This document shows positions 48,201 through 59,500 of a DNA stretch of 64,000 nt, in pieces. Position 1 is the first letter of the stretch. The number at the start of each line of letters is the position of its first letter. Position numbers and translations under genes: made by a program. Source of the DNA: Glycine soja. Lineage: Eukaryota > Streptophyta > Magnoliopsida > Fabales > Fabaceae. The stretch is taken from positions 46,861,562 to 46,925,561 of the forward strand of contig NC_041010.1 of the NCBI RefSeq assembly GCF_004193775.1, read 5' to 3'. Below the pieces are notes generated by a model. That model was not told the DNA's origin, did not search any database, and saw nothing but the letters and a program-made list of their open reading frames with translations.

Positions 48201-50808
48201 TATCCTTGTTTTTTTTTTTTTTTCATTTAGGCAATTCTGTTGTTTTATGAGTGTATTGTAATTTTTTCTAACTTCGGTTTCAGATTGGTCAAGGCTCTCG
48301 TGGTGATGTTACTATACTGCCTACTCTTGTTATAAACAACAGACAGTATAGAGGTCAGAGGCAGCCTTTCTAGATATCTTGACTTCTTTCTAACCGTATT
48401 ATATTTTCTAATACGTATTTTTAACTGCTTTTAGGTAAGTTGTCAAGACCTTCTGTTCTCAAGGCAATCTGTTCAGGCTACCTAGAGACCACTGAACCAT
48501 CAATTTGCTTAACTTCAGGTCATTTTTTCATTACCTTTTTAATTTCTACATTCCTCCTTGAACCTTCCCCACCTCCCACCTTTCTCCAAAAGAAATCATA
48601 GGATAGACATCAGGAATTCTTTTCTGCCTCTTTATTTGTTTGCTTATATATATATATATATCTTCCTCAAATGATCTGAATTATTTCTTGGTGTCTATCT
48701 ATCAACAAGCAGTGTCTAGGTAGTTCTAAAGTTAGTGATAATTTTTTTAAAAAAAATCGTTCTCCTTTTTTTCATTCTGATGTTTCCATTTTTGAATATT
48801 CATAAAAGAAATCTGGATTTTGATCTAGATAAAATCATATAGGTGTACTGGTAGCTGACTCATTGAAATTGAATCTTGTTCAGAAGCTAATGATTTTACT
48901 GATTATTCTTTGCAGACCTGGAAACAAATGAGTGTTTGGAAAACAATGGTGGTTGTTGGCAGGACAAATCTTCTAACATTACTGCATGCAGGGTATTTGG
49001 TTAACTGAACCTTGTCAGGCACATTATTGTGAAAAGTGTATGTTTTCACTTCAGATGGGATCTGGTTCTTCCGGTTTTAACCATATACATATTTTATATT
49101 TCTAACTATAGGACACTTTCCGAGGAAGAGTATGTGAATGCCCTATTGTTCAAAATGTGAAGTTTTTTGGAGATGGATATACCCACTGTGAAGGTAAATT
49201 CATTTTTCAAATTCAGATAAATTGCTCTGTTCTCCACTCTACATATTTATTTCAAGTTTTCCAAGACTAGTGAACCTTTCAGTTTAACTTCCAAATAGAA
49301 CACGTTTCATCATCATCCCACCAAATTGTTGTTGGGGTTTATATTTCTACCTCCTTTTGATTTCTATCAGTGGCTGTCATTCTACCTAATTGATTTCTTG
49401 TCCTTGTAGTTTTTGTGTTAGGGAGGTTGGGAAGTTTTTCTACTTACGTTAATTTCAATTTTTTTATGGGTATCATTTATTCATTTTTGTGGGAATTTGA
49501 ATTTCTTAACAGCTTCAGGATCCCTGAGTTGTGAATTCAACAATGGTGGTTGTTGGAAGGGAGCCCAAGGTGGAAGGGCTTACTCGGCTTGTCTTGTAAG
49601 TTGTTTCAGTCATCCTTTTGTGCATGCTCGACAGGAGTAAGACTGATATGCTACATATTAACTGTCATTTGTTTCTTAATTGGTAAATGATAATGCAGGA
49701 TGACTATAGAAAAGGTTGTACATGTCCACCTGGGTTCAGAGGTGATGGAGTCCAGTCATGTGAAGGTACTTGCCACTCTAAATTTGGTGATTGTTGTTGT
49801 ATTCGGCGAATGACAAACACAAATCAGAGAGTTACTTCTCTTAGTGGGTTAATGCTGAATTTGATTTGCATTCCAGCAATTGTTATTAATCATGCTGTTA
49901 GCCATTCTAGAAATATGTTGGCTTTTCTACATTTCTTCTTCTCATTATGTTGCAGATATCGATGAGTGCAACGAGAAAACATCCTGTCAATGCCCAGGTT
50001 GCAAATGCAAAAACACCTGGGGGAGTTACGAGTGCAAATGCAAAAGTGGTTTGTTCTACTCACGAGAAAATGACACGTGTTTTGGTGAGGCTTTTTTAGT
50101 TTTCCTATCTTTTTTCTTTACCACTTTCAAAATTGCATTGCTAAATGAATTGTTTTTGTGTAATCATTTAATGTAATGCTAGTTTTCCTATGAAAGCTTG
50201 TGAATTTGCATTTTAAACCAACATGGAAAATTGTAGTATGTTTTCCATTATCTTGATCGCATTGTAGATACTCTTTGCATGCAGCTGAGGTTTTAGATTC
50301 TACTTATCCGCATATAATTTCCAAAGATTTCAACCTTTTTATTTTAGCCTCACAAATTATCCATGTAGATATTCTTTGCATAGATATTGAGATTTAAAGA
50401 ATAGTTAATTTTTTCACTTTATTGATTTATTATAAATGCAGGTGAATATTCTGCTTCAGTGTTGAATATCTGGGTGATTATCCTCGTTTTGGTTGTTGCT
50501 GTTGCTGGAGGATATGCATTTTACAAGTACAGAATCCAGGTATGATTATTGCGAGTTTGATGTTTTGTTAATATAGAGTTCACAATATGTACTAAAGTGA
50601 CTCTGGCTTTTCTTCTCTCTTTTTTCTAGTCTTGATTTGTGTTGCCAACATTTTTATGCATTCTCATCATAAAATTCTGTTATTTTTTTTTAAAAAGCTA
50701 ATTTATGTGCAGAGATATATGGATTCGGAGATACGTACAATTATGGCCCAATACATGCCTTTGGATAGTCAACCTGATGTCTCTAATCAAGTCCATCACA
50801 ATATCTAG
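45252..50808 (+). CDS. VSR: Vacuolar sorting receptor (VSR1/BP-80 type), 619 aa
   Basis: Twelve exons with consistent phases: 45252-45543, 46441-47133, 48078-48166, 48284-48353, 48435-48518, 48916-48992, 49112-49193, 49513-49595, 49699-49765, 49956-50084, 50442-50539, 50713-50808. A type I membrane receptor that binds NPIR-type and C-terminal sorting signals on soluble cargo and carries it from the Golgi/ER to the prevacuolar compartment. Layout: signal peptide 1-22; conserved mature start RFVVEKN; protease-associated domain about 55-165 ([15 protein letters not shown]); a Cys-rich central VSR domain; EGF repeats about 415-555, the last with the calcium-binding DIDECNEK start at 513; a TM helix about 560-582; and a cytosolic tail with EIRTIMAQ and the Tyr sorting signal YMPL (602-605), bound by AP-complex mu subunits. 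Length is typical (about 620). Intron 1 holds a possible MITE and intron 2 a 70-bp duplication. Which VSR paralogue this is cannot be fixed without a tree. Confidence 0.95.
45885..46212. mobile_element. Possible Tourist/PIF-like MITE in VSR intron 1
   Basis: The left end gggtgagtttgatttctatt and the reverse complement of the right end ggcctgttggatttccttct resemble each other and the usual PIF/Harbinger MITE terminus. A TTA/TAA word precedes the left end. The similarity is imperfect and the right duplication is not clear. Confidence 0.3.
47763..47870. repeat. 70-bp-spaced direct repeat in VSR intron 2
   Basis: The sequence gtgctgatagaagtataaac plus taaa occurs at 47763 and 47833; acatgtacac also recurs (near 47790 and 47871). 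The surrounding 200 bases are built of repeated taaactaaac and acatgtac words. Confidence 0.75.
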
Positions 50809-52602
50809 ATCTCTATGGCTAAAGGGAGATAAATGATAATCATAAGGATGCTCAGTTTATATTATCATCCTCTTCCTCTCGTAGGGGATTTTTTTCCCTT
50901 TGTTAGTATTATTTAGCTTTGTAAATTTCAAACCAAAGTGGTCGTGACATTATCTTCTACATATATTTATGCCCCTTTTCTCCTGTTTTGGCTTCTCGAA
51001 GTTGCTCCTTATTATGTTTTTGTTTTTTAACCCTTCGGTTCATTAAGAAAAAAGGATTCTAATTAATTTAGAGTTTGATCGCGAGATAAGTAGAGTTAAG
51101 TTTGATCAGGAATTATGTTTAATCATTTTTAACTTTAACATATTAATCACTTGTGTCCAATTATTTAGTTGTTTTTTATTATGTTTGTGACATTATACTT
51201 GATATGAAAGGATAAGTATAAATTATGATATTTAGTTTCTAACAAGTTCTTTTATATATAATTAAGTAATGAACTATTCCTTAAAAGAAAAATAACTATT
51301 CATGGTGTAATCTATATTGAGTGCAAGTTTCTTTTTCATAAGATTTTAATCGGATTTTATTTTTTTGGTGTATAATATTGGTTCTAAATTTAGAACCTCT
51401 TATAAAAAATTTAATGATTGACTTGTAATTAATTTTATATTTTGTTATGTATGTATTTAATTCTATTATATTTTTTAATTTTTGATTTTCTAAAACGATT
51501 GTGATTTTATCAATACACATTCTCACTTTCACTTTAAGGAGTTAAATCTCAATAATGATATCCCATTGTAGTCAAAAGTTAGATGAAAATTTTTGTCTAA
51601 CCAAAAGTCTTAACATTTGTTGAATGCTAACCAATACTCTTGAAGTATTAATAAAAAAGTAAAAAATAGAGGTTTTTATATAATATTTAATGTGTTTAAT
51701 ACATTTTTTATTGTACTAACTTTTAATGAAAAATTATTTATTAATTTATTAACTACTTTCTTTAAGGTATTTATTAGCAAGACTTTATATTTTTATACCG
51801 ATTTGTGAAAAAAAAAATACAATATTCATCTTATTTTTACAATAGGATCTTGACACTAGTTCCTCTTCTAAGAACTTGATTCTTCAAAGAGCTCTCACTA
51901 AAGCAAAAGAGAGTTTCTCCATCATGGAAGAATTGTTCTTTCTCAAGAACTCTTAGAGTATGTTTAGTAGAAAAATTTATTTTAAATTCTTGAATAATTT
52001 TTTATGGATCATATGATATCTTATAAGATATAAGATTTTTTTTATTTTTTACTTTAGTGATAAAACTCAACTTGGATTTCTGAATATTTTTCTCTTAAAT
52101 GCCAAACCCTAAAAAATATCACAGAACTTCCCTCTTCTCTTCTTTTCTCCTTATGCCTTCTGCTCTTATTTCTTCCTCTCATGCCTTCTGCCCTTCTCTT
52201 CCTCTTACGCTTTTGTTTTCCTTTCTCTCCCTTTCCCTTTCCCTTCCTTGGCCGCTCCATAGTTGTCGTCGATGGCCACTACGCTCGTAGCTGTCGCAAT
52301 TCCCTCTTTGTCACATATCTAGCCCTCCATGATTGCCGCATTCGAAGTCGTCCCACCTCCCTGCTTGTTTTTGATATGTTGTTCTTTGATCTACTATTTT
52401 CTATCTTGTAATTTTTTTTATTTATTTTGAATTTGTTGTGAATGTGTTGATATGGCTTGTGGTTCTTTTGTTCTTCCTTTTTCCCCTCTTCCATTTCTTT
52501 GTTGCTTCCGTTTGAAGGAGAGACACATTAAAAAATAATATTTTTTTTAAAAAATAGAAGTTTTTCTGATAAAACTCAACCTCCAATATGAAGACCTTTT
52601 GG
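50809..52602. other. VSR 3' region and AT-rich spacer up to the retrotransposon
   Basis: The VSR 3' untranslated region occupies the first few hundred bases. The rest is AT-rich. A CT-rich, more GC-balanced patch at 52130-52370 stands out and might be a captured or leader-like fragment, but no frame is recognisable. The word tgataaaactcaac occurs at about 52058 and 52567 in the same orientation, flanking that patch. Confidence 0.4.
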
Positions 52603-52607
52603 GCAAG
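52603..52607. repeat. Target-site duplication, left copy (gcaag)
   Basis: Five bases immediately outside the left LTR, matched by gcaaa at 54651-54655 with one difference. Five bp is the usual size for Ty3/gypsy integration. Confidence 0.6.
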
Positions 52608-52813
52608 TGTAACAATTGGGAATAGAATTACCCAATTGAACCCTCACTCACTCTTTACTCTCAAGGTACAAGAGAAACAATTCAGAACTTTATTCATGGA
52701 TGAATGAGAATGTACATAAGGACGTTTATTTATACCCTCTTATTTCCCTTTTAATCCGGATTTTCCTAATGACAACTAACTTGCTAATCAAGCCTCTAAT
52801 TTCACTTATTACA
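52608..52813 (-). repeat. 3' LTR of the retrotransposon (206 bp)
   Basis: Read on the - strand it runs from TGTAATAAGTGAAATTAGAG to CCAATTGTTACA, so it has the TG...CA ends of an LTR. It is a direct repeat of 54452-54650. Confidence 0.88.
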
Positions 52814-52828
52814 ACTTTCCCCCTCTTC
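52814..52828 (-). other. Polypurine tract
   Basis: On the - strand it reads GAAGAGGGGGAAAGT and abuts the 3' LTR. It primes plus-strand DNA synthesis in LTR elements. Confidence 0.75.
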
Positions 52829-52845
52829 AAAAATAGGACTTGTCC

Positions 52846-53349
52846 TCAAGGCCTGTTAGCTCTCCAATCAAAATCTGGAAATTGGTGTTGCATACTGTGT
52901 AATTCCTTCCAAATTGCATCTTCTGGGTTGGTATGTTGCCATTGAATCAACACCTCCGTGACAGCTCTGCTGCCTTTTTTCTTCATTCGTGCGTTGAGCT
53001 TTGAAATGTGTTCTGTACCATGAACACCATTCACCACTGCCAACACAACAACCACAACAATCATGCAAATAAGCATTTGAATGCTGCCTATAATGAACAA
53101 GAACCTTCGCCCAAAGTGATCAACAATAGCAGTTGAGACAAGAATGGAACCAAGGTTGACAAGCCCCAATATAACAGCCAAAAGCAACGCCAAGTCATTG
53201 TCAAATCCCATAGACTGAAAAAGGTCTGGCGCATAAAAGGCAACAATGTTGATCCCCGTGAGCTGCTGAGACATCGGAATCGCAAACACCATCACCAACT
53301 TAGGCTGATACTGCTCCTCAAACATGATCCCAAAACCTTCCCCTTTCAC
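52846..53349 (-). pseudogene. Chimeric ORF: hexose transporter C-part fused to a gypsy chromodomain
   Basis: A continuous frame of 167 codons. The first ~117 residues are an STP-type sugar transporter: QQLTGINIVAFYAP (the sugar-binding helix 7 signature), then LGLVNLGSILVST and the loop signature DHFGRR (normally D-R-F-G-R-R, here with His in place of the first Arg). Near position 53001 it changes abruptly to a chromodomain-like end, RAVTEVLIQWQHTNPEDAIW, as at the C-terminus of Ty3/gypsy integrase. It ends in TGA just before the polypurine tract. The upstream transporter frame is interrupted by a TAG shortly before this ORF, so the ORF alone is not a complete protein. Confidence 0.8.
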
Positions 53350-53361
53350 GGCTTTTGAAAT

Positions 53362-53571
53362 CTAGGACGATTGGATCACGTGTTGTAATTTGAGTTCCAC
53401 ATCAGCAGTGAGGCCATGCACTTTGCGGAGAGTGTTTCTGGCTTGGGGTATTTGGTTGCGCACCACTAGGCTGCTTGAGGTGTTAAGGATTAGGAATGCT
53501 CCAACAGTGATGATGGTTGGGGGGACTGTGGCGAGGCCGAGGGACACATGCCACCCCCATGGATGCCGCAC
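53362..53571 (-). pseudogene. Hexose transporter fragment, middle part
   Basis: The frame reads HPWGWHVSLGLATVPPTIIT, then a segment with NTSSSLVVRNQIPQARNTLR, which corresponds to helix 6 and the start of the large cytosolic loop of STP-type H+/hexose symporters. It is separated from the upstream part by a frameshift and a TGA between about 53580 and 53640, and from the downstream part by a TAG near 53360. It therefore cannot make a transporter. Confidence 0.8.
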
Positions 53572-53641
53572 GGTGCCATAGTTTATTCAGTTCCACCATA
53601 CCCACACCGACGAAGAATTGGAACCCAGTGTTGAACACACT

Positions 53642-54115
53642 TCACCATTTGGGAGGAGCAATTTCGGATAGGTACACTGGCGTTGCTTGATTTGTGAAAC
53701 CGACTCCAAGACCAAGCAAGATACGACCCAAGATTAGCGTAGCAATATTTTCAGCAGCACCATTAATGGCACCACCAGAAAAAAAGATGCAACCACCAAA
53801 AATCATGGCGTTTGGCCTATGAACCCTTACTGATTTCTCAAGCTCAATGGTTAAACCAGAAAGAAAAAAACTTAATGCTACGTCTTCTGTAATTGATACT
53901 CGAGCTAACAATGTGTCAAAGTTTTCTAGGTAATCGATCAAAGGGCCATCTTGCTTCAATCTTGCAATTTCTGCTATTGGATCATCGAATGCACTTGTGT
54001 CGAATCTGCTTCCAGCATTATGAATGATTTGTTGCCAAGAATTCCCTCTGTTATTGTTTAGCATATAATGCCTTTGCCATGCAAAGGCTTTACCATCCAT
54101 CGATAGTAATAACAA
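53642..54115 (-). pseudogene. Chimeric ORF: retrotransposon gag fused to hexose transporter
   Basis: Residues 1 to about 98 of this 157-codon frame are gag-like (GKAFAWQRHYML near the start, then a helical region with DYLENFDTLLARV). From about residue 100 (position ~53818) it continues in frame as a sugar transporter: GGCIFFSGGAINGAA, LILGRILLGLGVGFTNQAT and PVYLSEIAPPKW, the helix 3-4 region and the family signature. Upstream gag sequence (with FDGSNFRDWKAKAEQFF) continues to about 54250 but is cut by a TAA just before this ORF. The in-frame junction is unusual; the product is untested. Confidence 0.8.
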
Positions 54116-54434
54116 ACGACTCCTTTATTCTTTAGGGATACCCTTCAATTCAAAAAATTGTTCTGCTTTTGCTTTCCAATCTCGAAAGTTGGAGCCATCA
54201 AAGGATGGAAATGGAATCTATGCTTTATCAACTATTGAAAGAACTGTTTCCAGCATTCCACTGTGATGATCTTTTCTTGCCAACGTTCATCACTGCAATT
54301 GCCGCTGTGAGGCTTTCGATCGATTTCTGCACCATTTACAACATTTTCTACATTTATTCTTGATGATCAGAGAGGTTCTTCTCATAGAATTCCATGCAAG
54401 TCTCAAGTTCCTTCGTGATCACCATCATCATCAT

Positions 54435-54449
54435 GCCACTCTGATACCA
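54435..54449 (-). other. Primer binding site (initiator tRNA-Met type)
   Basis: On the - strand it reads TGGTATCAGAGTGGC, two bases inside the 5' LTR. TGGTATCAGAG is the complement of the 3' end of plant initiator tRNA-Met, the usual primer of plant LTR retrotransposons. Confidence 0.85.
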
Positions 54450-54451
54450 AA

Positions 54452-54650
54452 TATAACAATTGAGAATAGAATTTACCCAATTGAACTCCCACTCTCTACT
54501 CTCAAGATACAAGAAGAACAATTCAAAACTTTATTCATGAATAAGAATATACATAAGGACGATTATTTATACCCTCTTATTTTCCTCTTAATCCAAATTT
54601 TTCTAATGACAACTAACTTACTAATCAAGCCTCTAATTTCACTTCTTACA
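54452..54650 (-). repeat. 5' LTR of the retrotransposon (199 bp)
   Basis: On the - strand it starts TGTAAGAAGTGAAATTAGAG and ends CAATTGTTATA, where the last CA has decayed to TA. It is directly repeated at 52608-52813 with scattered substitutions and a short gap. Confidence 0.88.
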
Positions 54651-54655
54651 GCAAA

Positions 54656-56531
54656 AATAATGATAGATTTAATGGAAAGAGATTCTTGAGGTCAAAAACC
54701 CAACTCAAAAATTGTTATTAAATCTTAAAGCATCTTTGACGGTAGAACCGTTTTTGGGTTCTTAATGTAATTTTTGTGGGTCACTTATTAACAAGTCAGA
54801 TTTAAGAACCGGTGTTATGTTTTACTCTAACGTTAAAGCCATAATTTGAGGTTCTTAAACATTTGTTTCATGAAACATGTAAAAAATATTTTTTTTATTA
54901 TGAAAAAAACATTTGTTCAGACTTTTCGTGATTCAAAACCAACAAATAAATGTCTTTTCATAATAAAAAATTAATTTTTACATGTTTCACTTCAACTAAT
55001 TTCAGAGAACAAACCAATGAATAGATCAAGAGTCAATGTGAAGAAACACAACAATTCATTCCAGACAACAAAATCAAAATAATCAATAAAATAAAAACCA
55101 GATCTGAAACAAGAAAACTCCTAGATTTGGTTCAAATTTGGTGTCGTCATGGAAACTCTGAAATAGATCTTTGAAACAAATATGAAGAGTAGGAGAGGAA
55201 AGGGCGTCAAACACCACCATTGGATCGTGATGACGTTCAAGGTAGGCGTTGCAGAATTGCATTGCAAGGTTCCGTAGCGGTATCAATCGTCACTCCTCCG
55301 ACGTGTGGGAGTTTCGAGGCATGCATGGTTGTGGTCGTCGGTAATGTCATGGTGGAATCAAATCACAGATCTGATCCAATATCACAGAACAACCGCACGA
55401 ACCAATCTAGATCGATAGTCGTTGTGCGTTATGAGCAGATCTGAATCTGGATCGATGATGACTATTGTCCACGGTGAGCAAATCTGAATACGGATTATTG
55501 TCGTTCGCCGCGGTGTTGAAGTAAGGTGATGAGACTCACTTGAAAGGGAAGGGAAGAGGGCGATGCATGAGGGCGTGGGTTACATGCTGGGAGAGTGAAA
55601 AGAGAAAGACGAGTGAGGTGAAGAGAGAGAACAATACTGAAATAGTAGAAACGAAAGTTTTTTTTTTTTTCTCTAATAAATCTATTACTCAACTTTTTTA
55701 TATAAAACTTCTTTTAGGAAAAAAAATCTACAGATTTTTTAAAGATTTTTTCTGTTTAGTCAAAGCTTCACTTTTAAGATAAGAAAAACTGAACAAATAC
55801 TAGGCCAAACCCGATCTAAGCATTGTTACCCGTTAAAGGAAGCCAATGGGATCTTAAGTCAGCTACATGTTTTCATTCTTAAAGTTTGGTACGGAAGAAA
55901 CATTAATAAAATAGAGATCTAATCTTATTAGTTCACAATCCCAGGCTTACGTAACTATTTAAGTGTTAAAATTTCTCCCTCACTTGTGGGATTAAAAATG
56001 CAGGCAGCAGGTGCTTATTTTAATATTTTTATAAGGTGCTGCTAGTTGAAGACAAAGCTCTGAACACCATATCTAAATTTTTCTAGTACATTAGAATCTG
56101 TAACCGGTTAAGGTTACTCTCAGAGAGGTTACTCATAATATGATATTAGTAATTTTCCACACAAATAAAAAAAACAACTAAACATGAAACTACAAGTGAA
56201 ATTATTTCCAGATTCTCCAAGCTCCATTTTTCAAGGTCTGAAACCATAACCCTCAGCAGTGAGTCTTTAGTCTTGATGACCCAGCCCGTGAAAAAAAATG
56301 ATCACCAAAATTTACTGACTATCTTCAACTCGATCTTCAATATTTTACCTTATCTTCATGCAGATCTTCAATTTTTTACACTGGCAAACAGAAATAAATT
56401 ACATTTACGTTGACACTAGTGTTGAAAAGTGCACATGTTAAAACGACAGCATCTCTCTTATTTATTCGCCTGAAGGTTTTTGGTTTAAAATATAGTGTCT
56501 ATGAATTTAAAAGGCTAACCTCATCATAGAA
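54656..56531. other. Spacer between the retrotransposon and the FAX3-like gene
   Basis: No gene is seen. A less AT-rich stretch at 55080-55560 (with several agatctga words) looks like an inserted element or captured fragment, but has no recognisable frame. The last part is the 3' flank of the FAX3-like gene, which is transcribed toward it from the right. Confidence 0.4.
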
Positions 56532-59500
56532 CTAGTTTCCTGGTTCAGTTTCCAAGTTTGAGGCCTTCTGTTGATTACGTTCCAGTACTATTCTAAAGAT
56601 ATAGAATGCCACCACTGCACCACTGCAGATGTGAAACAAAGTCGTTACATAACAAAATACTAGTATTAATTAATACGAAAGATCAAACAATTGAACCAAA
56701 GATTGGGAATGGGCCAAATGATATCCATTTCCAACCTATATTTTCACAGTTTAATTGAAACCTCATGCTAGAGTTTTCCATTTGGGTCTTACGCAAGAAC
56801 CACTATAGTTTAAAAGCTTCTGGAAGAATTGCAATATTTCAACATTCCAAATTTACAATTTAACAATCATTTGTCGGATCAAACTCAATGTCATGCAAGA
56901 CCTCCCCGTCCATAGCATTAATAAAATCTGGTTTTAATCCAACCCTGTCTAAGTTTGTGCTAAACATGAAATAGCAGCGAGTTACTAAGATTATCAGTAA
57001 GAGCTACAGTGGGAAAACAAAAAACACTAGTGTAATACAAGTTAAATAATATTGAAGTTTCAAGAACCTGATCAAGGCAGTGAAATAAGATGATCCCTGG
57101 GAAAAAGAAAACAAGAATGAGAAAATATCAAATGTTTGAAATTAATATTAATTTTATTGCGATGGAAGTTAAATTAATTTTGATAAATATTCAATATAAA
57201 GCCTTACTTTGCCTATTGAGCTTATCTCCCGCAGAAACAATATACTTGCTATAGCTGCAAGTCCAAGAAGTAATTCAAAATAAGCTTCAAGATAGAGAAA
57301 TAAGCAAATAGACAACAGATTTTGATGTTGATGTTGTATGTTTTTGTTTTTAGTATGAGACCACAAATATTTTCTACGGGAGACAATCCTACTTCAATTG
57401 GATAGGATCAGTATGAGTAACAAATATTTTCTACTCTCTGAGTATTTCACATAGCTACATGTATGCTCGTACTCAAAACTATTGATTAAGTTGAAAACCG
57501 CCGTTCAAAAAAAAAAAAGTTGGAACAAACCTGTATCGGTTAATCCATGTGGTCGGTGGTAAAGTTGATGACTTGATGTTGTGTTAAATATTAAAGATGG
57601 ATTGGAAACATAATGTCATCATTTGAAAAAGTGTAAAGAATGCTTTGTTTCTTTTTTAATTATAATATATTTGGCTACAATTTATTTAGTATTTAAATAT
57701 TGTGAACAAAAACTAATCAAAACAAATAGTCTCGTATTTAAGTTTTGTGGATGGAAAAAAGTAGGCATTGGGAGAGTTTTGCCCCCTTAGATGGGTCCGC
57801 CCAGCGCAGGTTAACTTGAATTGGTTGGGATTTAAGGTATGTAACTTTTAAATACCAAGGATCTCACCCAAAAAAAAAAAAAAATCACAGATAGAAAGCA
57901 AATCCAAAAACATTTATTTTTGCAATTCCTTTAGATGTAGTATCTTCTGTTATATAAAAAGCATATGATCTTACCAGCTTGGCCCTTCAAAGCGAGAGGA
58001 GAGGTGCGTCCTTTTTTGTATGATTTCAGACTTAAAATGCTTAAAGCCAGGAGGGCACCACCTAAAATCATCCCAAACCTTATCGCTGCAGTGTTGCCTG
58101 TTACCATAAAGGAAAGGAAACCACCAAGAGAAAGCAACAAACCTGCAAAGAATAGAAATATGACAAGAATATTAAACCAGGTACATGGGAGGAGAAACAG
58201 GACAATAAAATATTCCCAGTCAACATAATAGAAGTCATATCATTGTATAATGGGATGACGTCTATAGGGAACTGATATTGAGGCCCATAAGCCTGCCCCT
58301 TTACACCATTCCAACATCTAAAAAGATTCCAACAAAATCAGTCCCTATATGGACTATATGTCTATACCTTTAACAGAGGATAATGCTCATTAATACCAAT
58401 CTCATTATCAGCATATATATAACTCCTATCAAAGGCTAATAATCCTTATCAGCTATCAATTCTAATCCTCATTGGTTTTCATTCCTCCTAACAAGTGAAC
58501 ATGACCAAGTCATCTATAATACATGAACAGTGATATTTGGTACAAAGTCCTTGTTATAAAATTTGACAAAATGGAAATTATGAAATGAGGATCTTCCTTG
58601 ACCATTCACTGGTCAAAGGATAAAAAGCAGTTTATATAGTAACAGCTTGAAAACTACCATTCATCTTTTTCCACATAAAAAGTGTTTGTACTAAACAGGA
58701 TTTTCCATAATATATACTATCTCATTTACTCGATTCTAGTTAAACATATACTATCTTCATTAATACCAATCTTCCTTGAACATATGCTAACTATAGTACT
58801 TTTCCTTCGTTGCACAAGTCCAGCTACAACAACAATCTTACAATTTGGGTTTAGGGCCCAACTCAATCCCACAAAACCAGCTTATACAGTGAGGACTGTC
58901 CAGCTTTACAAGCATTATTTGAGCCTCATGTGAGATCTCAACCCCTATGAGCCAATGTCTCAACAGCTGCACAATACGACATTTCACTCAGCCTTGCTGG
59001 TCAATCCCTTCGTAAGTAGCCCATTTCAAGGCATTGGCAACCAACTTTGATAGCTGTAATTAAGGCAGGGCCAAGGATGACTGCAATTAAGGTACCTTTC
59101 CAACAAACAACATCTATATCAAGGAATCATGCATCATCATACATTCAAATGCCTCTTAACATACTTTCTGCATCATCATAAGAAATAAACTCTCTAAAAG
59201 AGGTGTAACATTCACCAAATCCCATATAAAATTCAACCACACAAAACACATAGTTATTCATAGTTTCATACCATAAGGTACACCAACATAGAAGTCCCTC
59301 ACTCCAGACAATTTCTGGATATCCTCAGGTGGCGAGGTAAACGTTTCCACAATCTCCTTCACCTCTGGTGAACTATCCGCCACTGCGGACAAATACTCTT
59401 TCCCTTCGTCAGTGATTTCCTTCGCTGCCACACTCAACTCATTCTTCGTCTTATCTGCCAGCACCTTCAACTGCTCTGCAGTCTTCTTAGAGTACACCTC

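Larger units (their letters stand above)
52608..54650 (-). mobile_element. Non-autonomous Ty3/gypsy LTR retrotransposon carrying a captured hexose-transporter fragment
   Basis: Read on the - strand the order is: 5' LTR (54650-54452), primer binding site (54449-54435), gag-like start (about 54250-53820), hexose transporter segment (about 53815-53001), Ty3/gypsy C-terminal chromodomain (about 53000-52846), polypurine tract (52828-52814), 3' LTR (52813-52608). Flanking words gcaag (52603-52607) and gcaaa (54651-54655) form a 5-bp target duplication with one mismatch. No protease, reverse transcriptase, RNase H or integrase core is present, so it must have moved with enzymes from a relative. The two LTRs differ at roughly 20 positions by eye, so insertion is not recent. 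All host-derived sequence is in the sense direction and intronless, consistent with copying from an mRNA during reverse transcription. Confidence 0.88.
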
